From an uncultured Pseudoxanthomonas sp. (lineage in GTDB: Bacteria > Pseudomonadota > Gammaproteobacteria > Xanthomonadales > Xanthomonadaceae), in NCBI RefSeq assembly GCF_946886695.1, contig NZ_CAMPJD010000040.1, positions 1 through 45,176 on the forward strand: a stretch of DNA of 45,176 nt, given 5' to 3'. Position 1 is the first letter of the stretch. Each line of letters starts with the position of its first letter. Positions 16,423-25,342 of this stretch are shown piece after piece. The notes under the pieces were generated by a model that was not told where the DNA came from, did no database searches, and saw only the letters and a program-made list of their open reading frames with translations. A program made the position numbers and the translations under genes.

Positions 16423-18924
16423 TTACCAGCTGTATTTCGCCTGTACGTTGATCTCACGACCTTCCAGCGGACGCGCCAGCAGTACGCCGCCGGCGGTGGT
16501 CGCCGATCCGAAGATGCGCGAGTTGCTCTCGGTCAGTCCCAGCTCGTTGGTCATGTTGGTGCCGCGCAGGTTGAACTGCCAGTTGTCGCCCACGTTCGCG
16601 GTCACGCCGAAGTCCAGCGTCTGGTATGAGCCCAGCTGCTGCAGGCCCGACTGGTCCTGCGTGTGGTCACCCACGTAGGTGTAGGTGATGTACGGCGTCA
16701 CGTCACCCCAGCCAGCCTCGATGCGATAGCTCGGCGTGAACATGGCACGGAACTTCGGCTGGCGCTGCAGCTGCTGACCTTCGATCGTGGCGCACTGGGA
16801 GGTACCGTTGATATCCGTGTACGGCACGCAGGCGTCGTAGTCGGTGTATTCGCCGTCCAGGTAGTTGGCCACCAGCTGCAGGCGCAGGTTGTCGACCGGG
16901 GTCAGTGCGCCGATGAAGTTCACGCCCACCGATTCCGATCCGTAGATCGCCGGCGCACCCAACGGGGTACCAAGGCCATTGGTAGGCTGGTACTGCAGGC
17001 CCGTGAACACCCGACGATACGCACTGATGTCCGCATACAGCAGCGGAGATTGGTACTTGAAGCCAACCTCGTAGTTGCGGATCTTCTGCATCGGCGGGTA
17101 ATTGTCGTTCGTCGTGCCGCGGATGCCATTGTCGAAGTCGAGGAAATGACCGCCGGTGTTGACGCGGCCGTAGGCCGACATGTGGTCGGTGAAGGCATAG
17201 TTCGCGCCGGCAGTGAAGGCCGGATGAGTCTTGTCGTAGGTGTTGCGCGCGAAGGTGCCGTTGCAGGTTTCCACGTTGTTGTCGTACAGCGTGTTCGGAT
17301 TGCCGTCCAGGCCGCCCGCACCCGACGAGCTGCGGTTGCAGACATTGCTGGTGGCGTCCTGGTTCTCGACGCGACCGGACAGGTCCAGCAGCCACTTGCC
17401 GATGCGCCACATGTCGGACACGTACAGGGCCGTGTTGGTGGCGCGGCCGTTCTGCGCGATATGGTAGCCGCCGAAGTCCGCGAAGCCCTGGCTGTCGGTG
17501 CGCTGGTAGGTCTGGCCGCCATTGACGTAGCTGACGGTGATCGGCGTGGCGTTGGGCTCGTTCGTCATCAGCATCTGGTTGCCCAACGACCACTTGTCGC
17601 TCATGGAGTAGTGGTTGACATAGAGCCCAACGGTCAGCGTGTTGCCTTCGAACAGGTCCTTGCTGAGGCGGAAGTCGTTGTTGAACGCCTTCAGTTCCTT
17701 GTGGATGTACCACCAGCCCTGCTGGATGACGCTCTGCGTCAGCGGCACCGCACCGCCACCGACATAGGTCGCCGTCGCCGAACCAGCGGGCAGCTGGAAG
17801 CCTCCAGGCGTACCGGCCGTGTACAGCATGTCCTGCAGCGTCGCCGGGTTGTTGCCGGAGAACAGCGCGTTGGTGTCCATGTCGCCCTGGGTGAACAGGA
17901 ACTTGTCGCTGATCGACCACCCGTTACCGAACGAATAGTCGAAGTTGCCGCCAGCGAACACCACATCGGCACCGCGTCCGTTGGCCAGGTCCGCGTCGAC
18001 CGGACCGCCCGGATAGTTCGGCAGGCGCACATGACGGATGGCCTGGCTGTAGTACGTATCCTTCAGCGGATCGAAGCCCGGATATGCGCTGAAGTCGTCC
18101 TCGCCCCGCTGGATCAGCGGGATGGGCGTGATGAACTGGTTCTTGTCGTTGAGGTAGCGTGCGTACAGCGTGAGGCGACCGTTGTCGAAATCGCGCGACA
18201 GCGTACCGGTCAGCTGTCCGCCCTTGTCTGCCTTGAAGCCGGGATCGCGCACGCCGTCGGACTCACGCCAGAAACCACCGACGCTGCCGTACCAGTTCTC
18301 GGAAACCTTGAAGCCAGCGAAGCCATCAAGCCGCCACAGTCCTTCATTGCCGTATGTCAGACCCACGCTGCCGGAGGGTTCGTCGGTGCCGGTCTTCAGG
18401 AAGAAGTTGGCGCTGGCACCCATCTGGCCGTCAGCGAACACCACCGAGGGTCCGCCCTGCAGGATCTCCACCGCTTCCACCGTGTCGTCCAGTCGGAACA
18501 TCGAGGTGGTTTCGAAGAACGACAGCGTGGGCATGCCGTACAGCGGCGAGCCCATCAGCAGCGTGGAGAAGTACGGCGCGTCGCCCCCCCCGGGGAAGCC
18601 GGCGATCTCGATGTTGGCGCCCGTCTGGCCACCGGTGGATTCCGGCCACATGCCGGGTGAGATCTTCAACAGGTCGGCCGTGCTCTTCGGATTGGCCTGT
18701 TTGATCTGTTCGGCATTGGCGGTGACGATGTTGAAGCTGGCTTCCAGCTTGCGCACGCCGCCGGCGGAGGCGGAACCGGACACCACCACGGCGTCCAGGG
18801 TGGTGGCATCCGCCTGCTTCTCGGTGGGCGCGGCGTCCTGCGCCAGGACGGCGCCGGGCGCCAGCGCCGCGGCGATGGCGGCGGACAGGGCATAACGGAT
18901 CAGGTGTGGCTTGCGGTACTGCAT
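16423..18924 (-). CDS. TonB-dependent outer-membrane receptor
   Basis: An 833-residue receptor with signal peptide 1-28 (ending GAVLA) and a plug domain with LDAVVVSGSAS as the TonB-box-like start. Conserved plug pieces follow (NPKSTADLLKISPGM, IEIAGFPGGGDAPYF, VEAVEILQGGPSVVFADG). The 22-strand barrel ends with Trp (INVQAKYSW). It most likely takes up an oligosaccharide energised by TonB-ExbBD, given its place between the GH65 enzyme gene and the MFS gene. The ATG at 18922-18924 follows GGAGGGAGA. There are 73 bases between it and the GH65 stop and no terminator, consistent with one operon. Confidence 0.92.
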   Translation of the reverse strand: MQYRKPHLIRYALSAAIAAALAPGAVLAQDAAPTEKQADATTLDAVVVSGSASAGGVRKLEASFNIVTANAEQIKQANPKSTADLLKISPGMWPESTGGQTGANIEIAGFPGGGDAPYFSTLLMGSPLYGMPTLSFFETTSMFRLDDTVEAVEILQGGPSVVFADGQMGASANFFLKTGTDEPSGSVGLTYGNEGLWRLDGFAGFKVSENWYGSVGGFWRESDGVRDPGFKADKGGQLTGTLSRDFDNGRLTLYARYLNDKNQFITPIPLIQRGEDDFSAYPGFDPLKDTYYSQAIRHVRLPNYPGGPVDADLANGRGADVVFAGGNFDYSFGNGWSISDKFLFTQGDMDTNALFSGNNPATLQDMLYTAGTPGGFQLPAGSATATYVGGGAVPLTQSVIQQGWWYIHKELKAFNNDFRLSKDLFEGNTLTVGLYVNHYSMSDKWSLGNQMLMTNEPNATPITVSYVNGGQTYQRTDSQGFADFGGYHIAQNGRATNTALYVSDMWRIGKWLLDLSGRVENQDATSNVCNRSSSGAGGLDGNPNTLYDNNVETCNGTFARNTYDKTHPAFTAGANYAFTDHMSAYGRVNTGGHFLDFDNGIRGTTNDNYPPMQKIRNYEVGFKYQSPLLYADISAYRRVFTGLQYQPTNGLGTPLGAPAIYGSESVGVNFIGALTPVDNLRLQLVANYLDGEYTDYDACVPYTDINGTSQCATIEGQQLQRQPKFRAMFTPSYRIEAGWGDVTPYITYTYVGDHTQDQSGLQQLGSYQTLDFGVTANVGDNWQFNLRGTNMTNELGLTESNSRIFGSATTAGGVLLARPLEGREINVQAKYSW

Positions 18925-18997
18925 GGTCTCTCCCTCCGGGGTACTGCATGTTGTGATGATGGTGGTCTGCCGCCGCGGCTTCTGTGGCCAGGTGCGG

Positions 18998-21900
18998 TCA
19001 AGGCGAAACGAACGTCCTCAGGTCGAAATCGGCGATGCGGGGAATCACGGCGTCGGCGTGGCGCAGCGCGCGCGCATCGCCAATGCCCACGGCGGCCATG
19101 CCGGCGGCATGGATGGCCTCGATGCCGGCGGCGGCGTCCTCCACCCCGATGCACAGGTGCGCGGGCACGCCGAGTGCGGCGGCCACGTCCAGAAAGATGG
19201 CCGGGTCCGGTTTGGCACGCGCGATGCGGCCGGCATCGGCGATGTAATCGAAGCAGTCCGCGATGCCGAGCTTGTCCAGCAGCGCAGGCGCGTTGCGGCT
19301 GGCGGACGCCAGCCCAAGCTTCAGACCCGCGGCACGCGCGGCGTCCAGCACCTCGCGCGCACCCTCGAACAGATCCTGCGGACCCACGTTGGCGATTTCC
19401 TGCACGTAGTAACCGTTCTTGGTATCGGCCAGCGCGCGCTTCTCGTCTGCGCTATAGGCGCGTGACGCACGCTCCAGGATGATCTCCAGCGAGGCCATCC
19501 GGTCCACACCCTTGAGCCGCTCGTTCACCAGCAGGTCGAATGGGACGTCGATTTCGTCGGCCAGCCGTTTCCAGGCCCGGTAATGCGTATGCGCGGTGTC
19601 GGTCAGTACGCCGTCCAGATCGAAGACCAGGGCACGGCAGGCGCGCGGGAACGCGGCCTTCGGCGGCGACGGCACGGCCAGCGGCAACACGGCTTCCCTG
19701 CCGGGCTTCAGCACCACCTCGCTCCCGGCATGCGCGAAGGCGAGCAGGTCGCCCTCGTCCAGCCGGTAGCGCACGCCCCGCGCATCCACGTCCACCCGCA
19801 ATGCACAGCCGCGCCAACGCAGGTTGAAACCGTAGCCCTTCCAGGCGACCGGCAGCGTCGGCGCGAACTGCAGGCGACCGCCCACGATGCGCAGCCCGCC
19901 GAAGCCCTGCACCAGCCCCAGCCAACTGCCCGCCATCGCCGCCATGTGCACGCCGTGGTCGGTGTTGCCATGCAGGTCGTCGAGATCGACGCGCAGGCTG
20001 GCGTCGAAATAGCGCCATGCCTTTTCTTCGTGCCCGACTTCGCTGGCCAGGATGCCGTACACGGGTGCCGACAGCGTGGAATCGTGGGTGGTGACCGCTT
20101 CGTAGTAGTCGAAATCGCGCCGCTTCGTCCCCAGCGGGATGCCGTCACCCGCCAGCACCATCGCCATCACCACGTCGGCCTGCTTGCAGACCTGGTGGCG
20201 GTACAGCGTGAGCGGGTGGTAGTCGAGCAGCAGCGGACGATGCGGCCCTTCGCGCTTCGGGAACGGCCAACGCGGCTTGGCGAGGAAATCGTCGTCCTGC
20301 GGGTGGATGCCCAATGCGTCGTCCGCCGGCAGATGCATCGCATCGGCGGCGCGTTGCCACAGCGCGACTTCGTCGGCGTCCAGTCCGATGCGGGTCGCCA
20401 GCACGCGCAGCGCCTCCGGGCGGTCGACCGACAACCGGTTCCATGCCTCGACGGCGCGCAGCAGGTGCCGCTGCGCCATGCGGTTGGTGTACCAGTTGTT
20501 GTTGACCAGCGTGGTGTACTCGTCGGGCCCGGTCACCTCATGGATGCAGAACGCGCCATCGAGGCGCGGATTGAAATGCCCGGCCTGCGGCCAGATGCGC
20601 GCGGTCTCGAAAAGAATCTCGGCGCCAGCCTCGCTGAGGAAGTCGAGATCATCGCTGGCGTCGAGATAAAGCCCGATCCCGTAGGCGATGGCGGCGTTGA
20701 TGTGGTATGCCGCCGAGCCACTGGGATAGTGCGCGGAACATTCGCGGCCGGCGATGGTGCGCCACGGGTACAGCGCGCCGCGGGGATGGTTCATCGCGCG
20801 CGCGGTGTCGCGCGCGCCGTCGAGCGTGCGGAAGCGGTACATCAGCATCGCGCGCGCCACGTCCGGCGCGGTGAATGCCATGACGGGCAGCACGAAGGCT
20901 TCGGTATCCCAGAAGCAGTGGCCTTCGTAGCCTTCGCCGGTGATGCCCTTGGCCGCCGTCCCGGTGATGCCATCGCGGCCGGCCGACTGCAGCAGGTGGA
21001 ACAGGTTGAAGCGCAGCGCCAGCTCCGCGGCCGGATCGCCGTCCACCGACAGGCCTGCGCGCTGCCAGAAGGCCTGCATCGCGTCGGCCTGCGCGCCGGC
21101 GATGCCGTCGAACCCTTCGCGCAGCGCCCGCGCCAGCACGGCGTCCACGCCGTCCTGCGTATGGCCATTGCCGTCGTCGTAGGCCACGAATTTCTCGACC
21201 ACCACCGATGCGCCAGGCGTCAGCGTCGCCGTGTAGCGCTGTTCGACACGGCCCGCAGTGGTGGCGGCGCCCTCGAAGACGAGACCGGGCGACAGCCGAT
21301 GGTGCTGCGCGCATACCAGCGCCACGCCACTGTGATGGGTGCGCTGGGTCAGTCGCGCGCCATCGGCATCGGCGTGTTCGTCCGACACCTGCAGATCCGT
21401 GCCGCCATGCACGCCGATGCGGGGATCGTCGCCCTGCTCCACTGCCTGGCGCCCGGTCTCGATCGACGAACACAGCATCAGCGGACCGGCGTAATCGATG
21501 GAAGCTACCTCGAAGCGGATCGCCAGCAGCGCCCGCTCGGCCATCGGCACCACGCGACGCGCGCGGATTTCCAGGGTGTGACCCTGCACAGTCTTCAGGC
21601 GCAGGCGACGGTCCAGTGCGCCGGCAGCGAGATCGAGCGTGCGCTCGAAGTCCAGCCACTCGACCTCCTGCAGGCGCAGGGGCACGTCGCCGAGCTGCAG
21701 GCGGATGTGCTTGCCCTCGGCCACCGGCACGCGGGTATCGGTGCTGCGGGTGAAGCCGGGGAAGCGCTCGTGGTAGTGGATCGGGTTCTGTTCGAACACG
21801 CTGGACAGGAACGTGCCGTCGCTGGCGCTGTCGCCTTCCTCCAGCGCGCCACGCACACCCAGCGTGCCGTTGGCCAAGGCGAACAGGGTTTCATCGCGCG

Positions 21901-22012
21901 CGGTATGCGCGGTGTCGACCCCGCGGTGCGTGAGCCGCCACGGATCCTGCCGATCCTGGCCGACATCGCCGACGGTGACTGCTGCTTCTTTCCTGCCTTG
22001 TTCCACCGACAT
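18998..22012 (-). CDS. GH65 alpha-glucobiose phosphorylase fused to beta-phosphoglucomutase
   Basis: A 1004-residue cytoplasmic bifunctional enzyme with no signal peptide. Residues about 20-780 are a GH65 inverting phosphorylase. The catalytic acid is Glu498 in TGPDEYT, followed by NNNWYTN; KQADV is at 610-614 and the phosphate-site THDSTLS at 642-648. Residues about 790-1004 are a HAD-superfamily beta-phosphoglucomutase with DLDGVLTDT (nucleophile Asp798, acid/base Asp800), SASRNA, KPDPAIF (Lys934) and GVEDAAAGI. Together they turn an alpha-glucobiose (trehalose, kojibiose, nigerose or maltose class) plus phosphate into glucose and glucose 6-phosphate. Which linkage is used cannot be told by eye. 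I choose the ATG at 22012; a TTG at 22090 would begin inside the operator repeat. Confidence 0.93.
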   Translation of the reverse strand: MSVEQGRKEAAVTVGDVGQDRQDPWRLTHRGVDTAHTARDETLFALANGTLGVRGALEEGDSASDGTFLSSVFEQNPIHYHERFPGFTRSTDTRVPVAEGKHIRLQLGDVPLRLQEVEWLDFERTLDLAAGALDRRLRLKTVQGHTLEIRARRVVPMAERALLAIRFEVASIDYAGPLMLCSSIETGRQAVEQGDDPRIGVHGGTDLQVSDEHADADGARLTQRTHHSGVALVCAQHHRLSPGLVFEGAATTAGRVEQRYTATLTPGASVVVEKFVAYDDGNGHTQDGVDAVLARALREGFDGIAGAQADAMQAFWQRAGLSVDGDPAAELALRFNLFHLLQSAGRDGITGTAAKGITGEGYEGHCFWDTEAFVLPVMAFTAPDVARAMLMYRFRTLDGARDTARAMNHPRGALYPWRTIAGRECSAHYPSGSAAYHINAAIAYGIGLYLDASDDLDFLSEAGAEILFETARIWPQAGHFNPRLDGAFCIHEVTGPDEYTTLVNNNWYTNRMAQRHLLRAVEAWNRLSVDRPEALRVLATRIGLDADEVALWQRAADAMHLPADDALGIHPQDDDFLAKPRWPFPKREGPHRPLLLDYHPLTLYRHQVCKQADVVMAMVLAGDGIPLGTKRRDFDYYEAVTTHDSTLSAPVYGILASEVGHEEKAWRYFDASLRVDLDDLHGNTDHGVHMAAMAGSWLGLVQGFGGLRIVGGRLQFAPTLPVAWKGYGFNLRWRGCALRVDVDARGVRYRLDEGDLLAFAHAGSEVVLKPGREAVLPLAVPSPPKAAFPRACRALVFDLDGVLTDTAHTHYRAWKRLADEIDVPFDLLVNERLKGVDRMASLEIILERASRAYSADEKRALADTKNGYYVQEIANVGPQDLFEGAREVLDAARAAGLKLGLASASRNAPALLDKLGIADCFDYIADAGRIARAKPDPAIFLDVAAALGVPAHLCIGVEDAAAGIEAIHAAGMAAVGIGDARALRHADAVIPRIADFDLRTFVSP

Positions 22013-22076
22013 TCCCACGCTGGCCTCTGGTCCTTGCCGGGCTGGCAGCCCGGGCGGAGGCACGCTAGGAGTCGTT

Positions 22077-22104
22077 GTTATCGATGTCAAGTTATCGATA
22101 TCAA
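22077..22104. promoter_or_regulatory. Tandem ATCGAT-centred operator candidate for the LacI-type regulator
   Basis: Two 14-base direct repeats lie back to back, GTTATCGATGTCAA (22077-22090) and GTTATCGATATCAA (22091-22104). Each has a palindromic core with the central CG typical of LacI-family sites. On the minus strand the first copy contains TTGACA (22090-22085), a perfect -35 hexamer, with TAGCGT 17 bases on as a weak -10. Binding would block transcription of the GH65 gene 65 bases downstream. Confidence 0.6.
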
Positions 22105-22254
22105 TTTACATGAACGGCATGCCCCGGCACGCGGCGAGGCGCCTCGCCGACACCATTAAATCCCGCAGATTCAATGTGTTGCACATAGTTGCCGCTTCCG
22201 CGGCCGCGCAGAATGTCTACCGGGTAGCCGCTGCGATGCAACAGCGCCCTGCGC

Positions 22255-23289
22255 TCAGGTCGTGCGGACCACCAGGTGGGTCGGCAGGGTCTCGGATCCG
22301 GCCGCTTCGCCCTCGATCAGGGCACGGACCTTGCGCGCCAGCAGCACGCCGGCGTCGATGAAGTTCTGGTGCACCGACGTCAGCGGCGGCACATAGGTGG
22401 CGCCCAGGGGCGTGTCGTCGTACCCGATCACCGACACGTCCTCCGGTACGCGGCGGCCGCGCTCGATCAGCGCGCGGATCGCACCGATGGCCAGCAGGTC
22501 GCTGGCGGCGAACAGCGCATCGACCTGGGCATGCGTGTCCAGCAGCGCATGCACGGCTTCCGCCCCCGCTCCGACGGTGAAACTGGCAACGGTGGGGGTC
22601 AAGGGCGTGATGCCATGCTCGGCCAATGTGGCGATGAAGCCTTCGAGGCGCTCGGCGAACTCGCCGTGCGCGGGATCGCCGAGGAACGCCGGCCGGCGGC
22701 GACCGAGTGCGATGAAGCGCTCCGCCGCCAGCGCTCCGCCGCGACGGTTGTCACTGCCGACGACGACCTGCGACTCATGCCGGCTGACCGCACCCCAGAC
22801 CACCATGGGCCGGCCCCAGCGCTGCACCGCATGCATCGCATCCTCATGCGCGCCCTGCCCCAGCAGGATCACACCGTCGGCGGCCTGCACGTTCGGCAAC
22901 GCGCCGCCCTGCAGCGAGGTCAGCAGTACGCTGTATCCGGTCGTCGTGAGTTCCTGGGTGATGCCGCCGAGCAGGTCGAGCGGATAGGGACCGGACATCT
23001 GGCGCTCGACAGTGGGCTTCATCTCCACCACCACGGCCACGGTCATGCTGCGGCGGAGCTTGAGGTTGCGTGCGCTCACGTTGAACGCGTAGCCGTACTG
23101 CTGCGCGACCTGGCGCACGCGTTCGCGCGTTTCGGTGTTCACCAGCGGGCTGTCGCGCAACGCGCGGGAAACGGTGATGGCCGAGACACCGGCCACCTTC
23201 GCCAGGTCCGCCATCGTCAGGTGGCCGCCGGGTTCCGGCAGGTCTGTCCCGGCACGTGCGGTGCGCGGCTTGCGTTTGGCGGGGGGCAT
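22255..23289 (-). CDS. LacI-family transcriptional regulator
   Basis: A 344-residue repressor with an N-terminal helix-turn-helix (TMADLAKVAGVSAITVSRAL, residues 25-44), a hinge (ARNLKLRRSMTVAVVV) and a periplasmic-binding-protein-like effector domain (for example NRRGGALAAERFIALGRRRPAFLG and SVIGYDDTPLGA). It is encoded immediately upstream of, and in the same direction as, the GH65 gene, with tandem ATCGAT operators between them, so it is the likely local regulator of the sugar locus. The ATG at 23289 is used. A GTG at 23298 overlaps the DUF1801 stop as GTGA and is an equally possible start, adding three residues. Confidence 0.92.
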   Translation of the reverse strand: MPPAKRKPRTARAGTDLPEPGGHLTMADLAKVAGVSAITVSRALRDSPLVNTETRERVRQVAQQYGYAFNVSARNLKLRRSMTVAVVVEMKPTVERQMSGPYPLDLLGGITQELTTTGYSVLLTSLQGGALPNVQAADGVILLGQGAHEDAMHAVQRWGRPMVVWGAVSRHESQVVVGSDNRRGGALAAERFIALGRRRPAFLGDPAHGEFAERLEGFIATLAEHGITPLTPTVASFTVGAGAEAVHALLDTHAQVDALFAASDLLAIGAIRALIERGRRVPEDVSVIGYDDTPLGATYVPPLTSVHQNFIDAGVLLARKVRALIEGEAAGSETLPTHLVVRTT

Positions 23290-23294
23290 GCGGG

Positions 23295-23750
23295 TCACTT
23301 CCGTGCGCGGCTGGCTTCGTAGTGTGCAATATGCACGTCCACCGGCGTGGATGCGATCACCGCGCCGATGGCGTCGGGCAGCAGCTCATCCCATGTCTTG
23401 AAGCGCAGACAGGACTTGCCCATGTCCAGCTTCCGGCCAGCCGCGGCGTACGCGCCACGCAGAGCCGCATCCTGGCTGGAGTCCGCGTAGCAGCCCATCA
23501 GGTACAGGGCGTAGTGCTGCTTCTGGGCTGCCAGCGCGACGTATGACAACGGTTGCCTGTTGTAGGTCGCCGGATAGCGTGAGAGCGGGATCTCCCAGCT
23601 GATCATCCCCCAGCTCATCGTCTCCGCGTAGCCTTCGGGCAGATGGCGAATGACCAGCTCGCGCACCCTCGCCACCACCTGCCGCCGCGCCTCGGGCAAT
23701 TCCGCAAGATAGCCGTCGACCGTCTCCGCTTTGCTGCTGACCATGGGCAT
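23295..23750 (-). CDS. DUF1801 domain protein
   Basis: A 151-residue soluble protein with the DUF1801/YdhG-type pattern: TVDGYLAELPEARRQVVARVRELV, then EGYAETMSWGMISWEIP and QKQHYALYLMGCYAD, ending with CLRFKTWDELLPDAIGAVI. The family is related to CyaY-like or putative iron chaperones, but its function is not established. The ATG at 23748-23750 follows GAGGAGCG. The stop overlaps a possible GTG start of the LacI gene, so it may be co-transcribed with it by location alone. Confidence 0.82.
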   Translation of the reverse strand: MPMVSSKAETVDGYLAELPEARRQVVARVRELVIRHLPEGYAETMSWGMISWEIPLSRYPATYNRQPLSYVALAAQKQHYALYLMGCYADSSQDAALRGAYAAAGRKLDMGKSCLRFKTWDELLPDAIGAVIASTPVDVHIAHYEASRARK

Positions 23751-24045
23751 CGCTCCTCGTGCCTTTGACAGTAGCGCAGCCAGGCATGCACGTCATTCGG
23801 AGTCAGCCCACATCGCACGCGACAGATCCGGGACAGGTGACGAAAGACCTTCGCCCCGCTACCGGGCGCATGCGCAAGCTCATGGTCAGCGACATGCACG
23901 CGCGGTGAAGAATCGCCTTCGATTCCGCCCGGTTCGTTGTTCGTTCACGTCGCGACGTGGCAGACGTTCATGCGCTGGTGGTTACGGTGCGCTCGCCCTG
24001 ATCGCAGCGACGCAGGGACATAAGAAAACAACAGGAGACACCCGC

Positions 24046-24681
24046 ATGACTTCGATTCGTACCCTCACGATTGCCCTTGCTTCCCTCATCGCCGCCCCCG
24101 CGGCCTTCGCACAGGATGCGGCCACGGATACCGCATCTTCCGCCTACGGCAAGCGGTTCGCCGTCGTCGGCGGCGCCGCCATTCTCAAGCCCGACCGTGA
24201 CCCTGCGCCCGGCTTGAAGATCGATGGTGACGTGGCCCCTGTGATCAGCGCCAGCTGGTATGCCACCGACAATATCGCGGTGGAGCTGTGGGGCGCGGCC
24301 GACAAGTTCAACCATCGCGTGAAGGCCGATGGCGCCGGCAAGATCGGTACCGTCGACCAGCAGCCGATTGCACTGAGCGGCCAGTACCACTTCGGCACGC
24401 CGGACAAGGTGATGCGTCCGTTCGTGGGACTGGGCTACTACGAGTCCAACTTCAGTGACGAGACCATCGGCGGCGACGGCGCGCACGTGGGCCTGGAGAC
24501 CGCCAAGGGCGCCATCGCAACGGCCGGCATGGACTTCAACATCAACGAGCGCTGGTTCGCGCGTGCGGATGCCCGCTACATGAAGGGCGACGCCGGCGTG
24601 CGTGTCGCAGGCCAGGGCACCGGTGAAGAACTGACGATCGACCCCTGGGTCGTGGGCGTGGGTATCGGCGCGCGCTTCTGA
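24046..24681 (+). CDS. OmpW family outer-membrane protein
   Basis: A 211-residue barrel protein with signal peptide 1-22 (ending PAAFA before QDA). OmpW features are visible: VVGGAAILKPDRDP, LKIDGDVAPVISASWYATDNIAVELWGA, FVGLGYYESNFSDET, and a C-terminal strand ending in Phe (VVGVGIGARF). OmpW proteins are 8-stranded barrels with a hydrophobic channel for small apolar compounds. AGGAGA precedes the ATG at 24046 by eight bases. The open frame extends to 23731, but that part has no family similarity. The 295 bases before it (23751-24045) show no gene. A strong terminator follows at 24706. Confidence 0.9.
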   Translation: MTSIRTLTIALASLIAAPAAFAQDAATDTASSAYGKRFAVVGGAAILKPDRDPAPGLKIDGDVAPVISASWYATDNIAVELWGAADKFNHRVKADGAGKIGTVDQQPIALSGQYHFGTPDKVMRPFVGLGYYESNFSDETIGGDGAHVGLETAKGAIATAGMDFNINERWFARADARYMKGDAGVRVAGQGTGEELTIDPWVVGVGIGARF

Positions 24682-24705
24682 TCCATTGCTCCAACGCGTC
24701 GATAC

Positions 24706-24735
24706 GGCGGCGGGCCTTCGGGTCCGTCGCCTTTT
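24706..24735 (+). terminator. Intrinsic terminator with UUCG tetraloop after ompW
   Basis: GGCGGCGGGCC (24706-24716) pairs with GGTCCGTCGCC (24721-24731), with two G-U pairs, across a TTCG loop, followed by TTTTC. It lies 25 bases after the OmpW stop. Confidence 0.88.
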
Positions 24736-24751
24736 CATTGAGCGGGACGGA

Positions 24752-25309
24752 TCACCGTATGACGTGGCCGCGCAGGCGTTGCAAGCGCGTGACGCGCCAC
24801 TTCACGCCCCAGGCATAAACCAGGTAGTAGCCGAGCAGCAGGCCGGCCACTGCCAGCAAGCTGCCGTGGCCGCTCAGCAGCGCGTGGGTCGCCGGCACGC
24901 CGCCGCTCCGCCAGTACTGCGCCATCTGCACGAATCCCAGCACGATGCGCCCGGCCACGATGGCGACCAGCAGCAACGCAAGCCAGGCATTGGGCTGATA
25001 GAACACGCCCTGCGGCGCGACGTCCCAGCGCGTGAGCCATATACCCAGGAGGCCGAGCAAGCTGCCGGCAGCCAGCCCCACGCCGGCGCCGACCAGGCTG
25101 TCCGGCCACCAGAACAGGCCGAACGCGCTGACCGCGACGAAGATCGCGACCGACAGCAACAGGCCCCATGCGTTGAACGTCAGCAACCAGCCGCGTGCCA
25201 TGCGACGCGCACGGCCGTAGCGGTAGCGCTGCCACAAGGACACGGGCAACAGTACCGCCCACAAGGCAAGCAGCAGGAAGACGAAAAGCAGGACGAGGAC
25301 GATAGGCAT
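24752..25309 (-). CDS. DUF1453 (CcdC-like) membrane protein
   Basis: A 185-residue protein with five or six hydrophobic helices. Between them lies LTRWDVAPQGVFYQPNAWLA, a pattern I associate with the DUF1453/CcdC family, whose biochemical role is unsettled. The N-terminus is a membrane helix directly after the start, followed by a basic loop (WQRYRYGRARRMARGW). The start is at 25309, 33 bases after the stop of the MBL lipoprotein gene, so the two probably share a transcript. Confidence 0.65.
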   Translation of the reverse strand: MPIVLVLLFVFLLLALWAVLLPVSLWQRYRYGRARRMARGWLLTFNAWGLLLSVAIFVAVSAFGLFWWPDSLVGAGVGLAAGSLLGLLGIWLTRWDVAPQGVFYQPNAWLALLLVAIVAGRIVLGFVQMAQYWRSGGVPATHALLSGHGSLLAVAGLLLGYYLVYAWGVKWRVTRLQRLRGHVIR

Positions 25310-25342
25310 GCGTGCATCATGCCCGAAGGCGGACGAACGGCT

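Noticed and set aside
22133..22148. 16-base perfect palindrome GGCGAGGCGCCTCGCC downstream of lacI
   Set aside because: It has no loop and no U-run, so it is a poor terminator. It could be a protein site, but nothing supports that.
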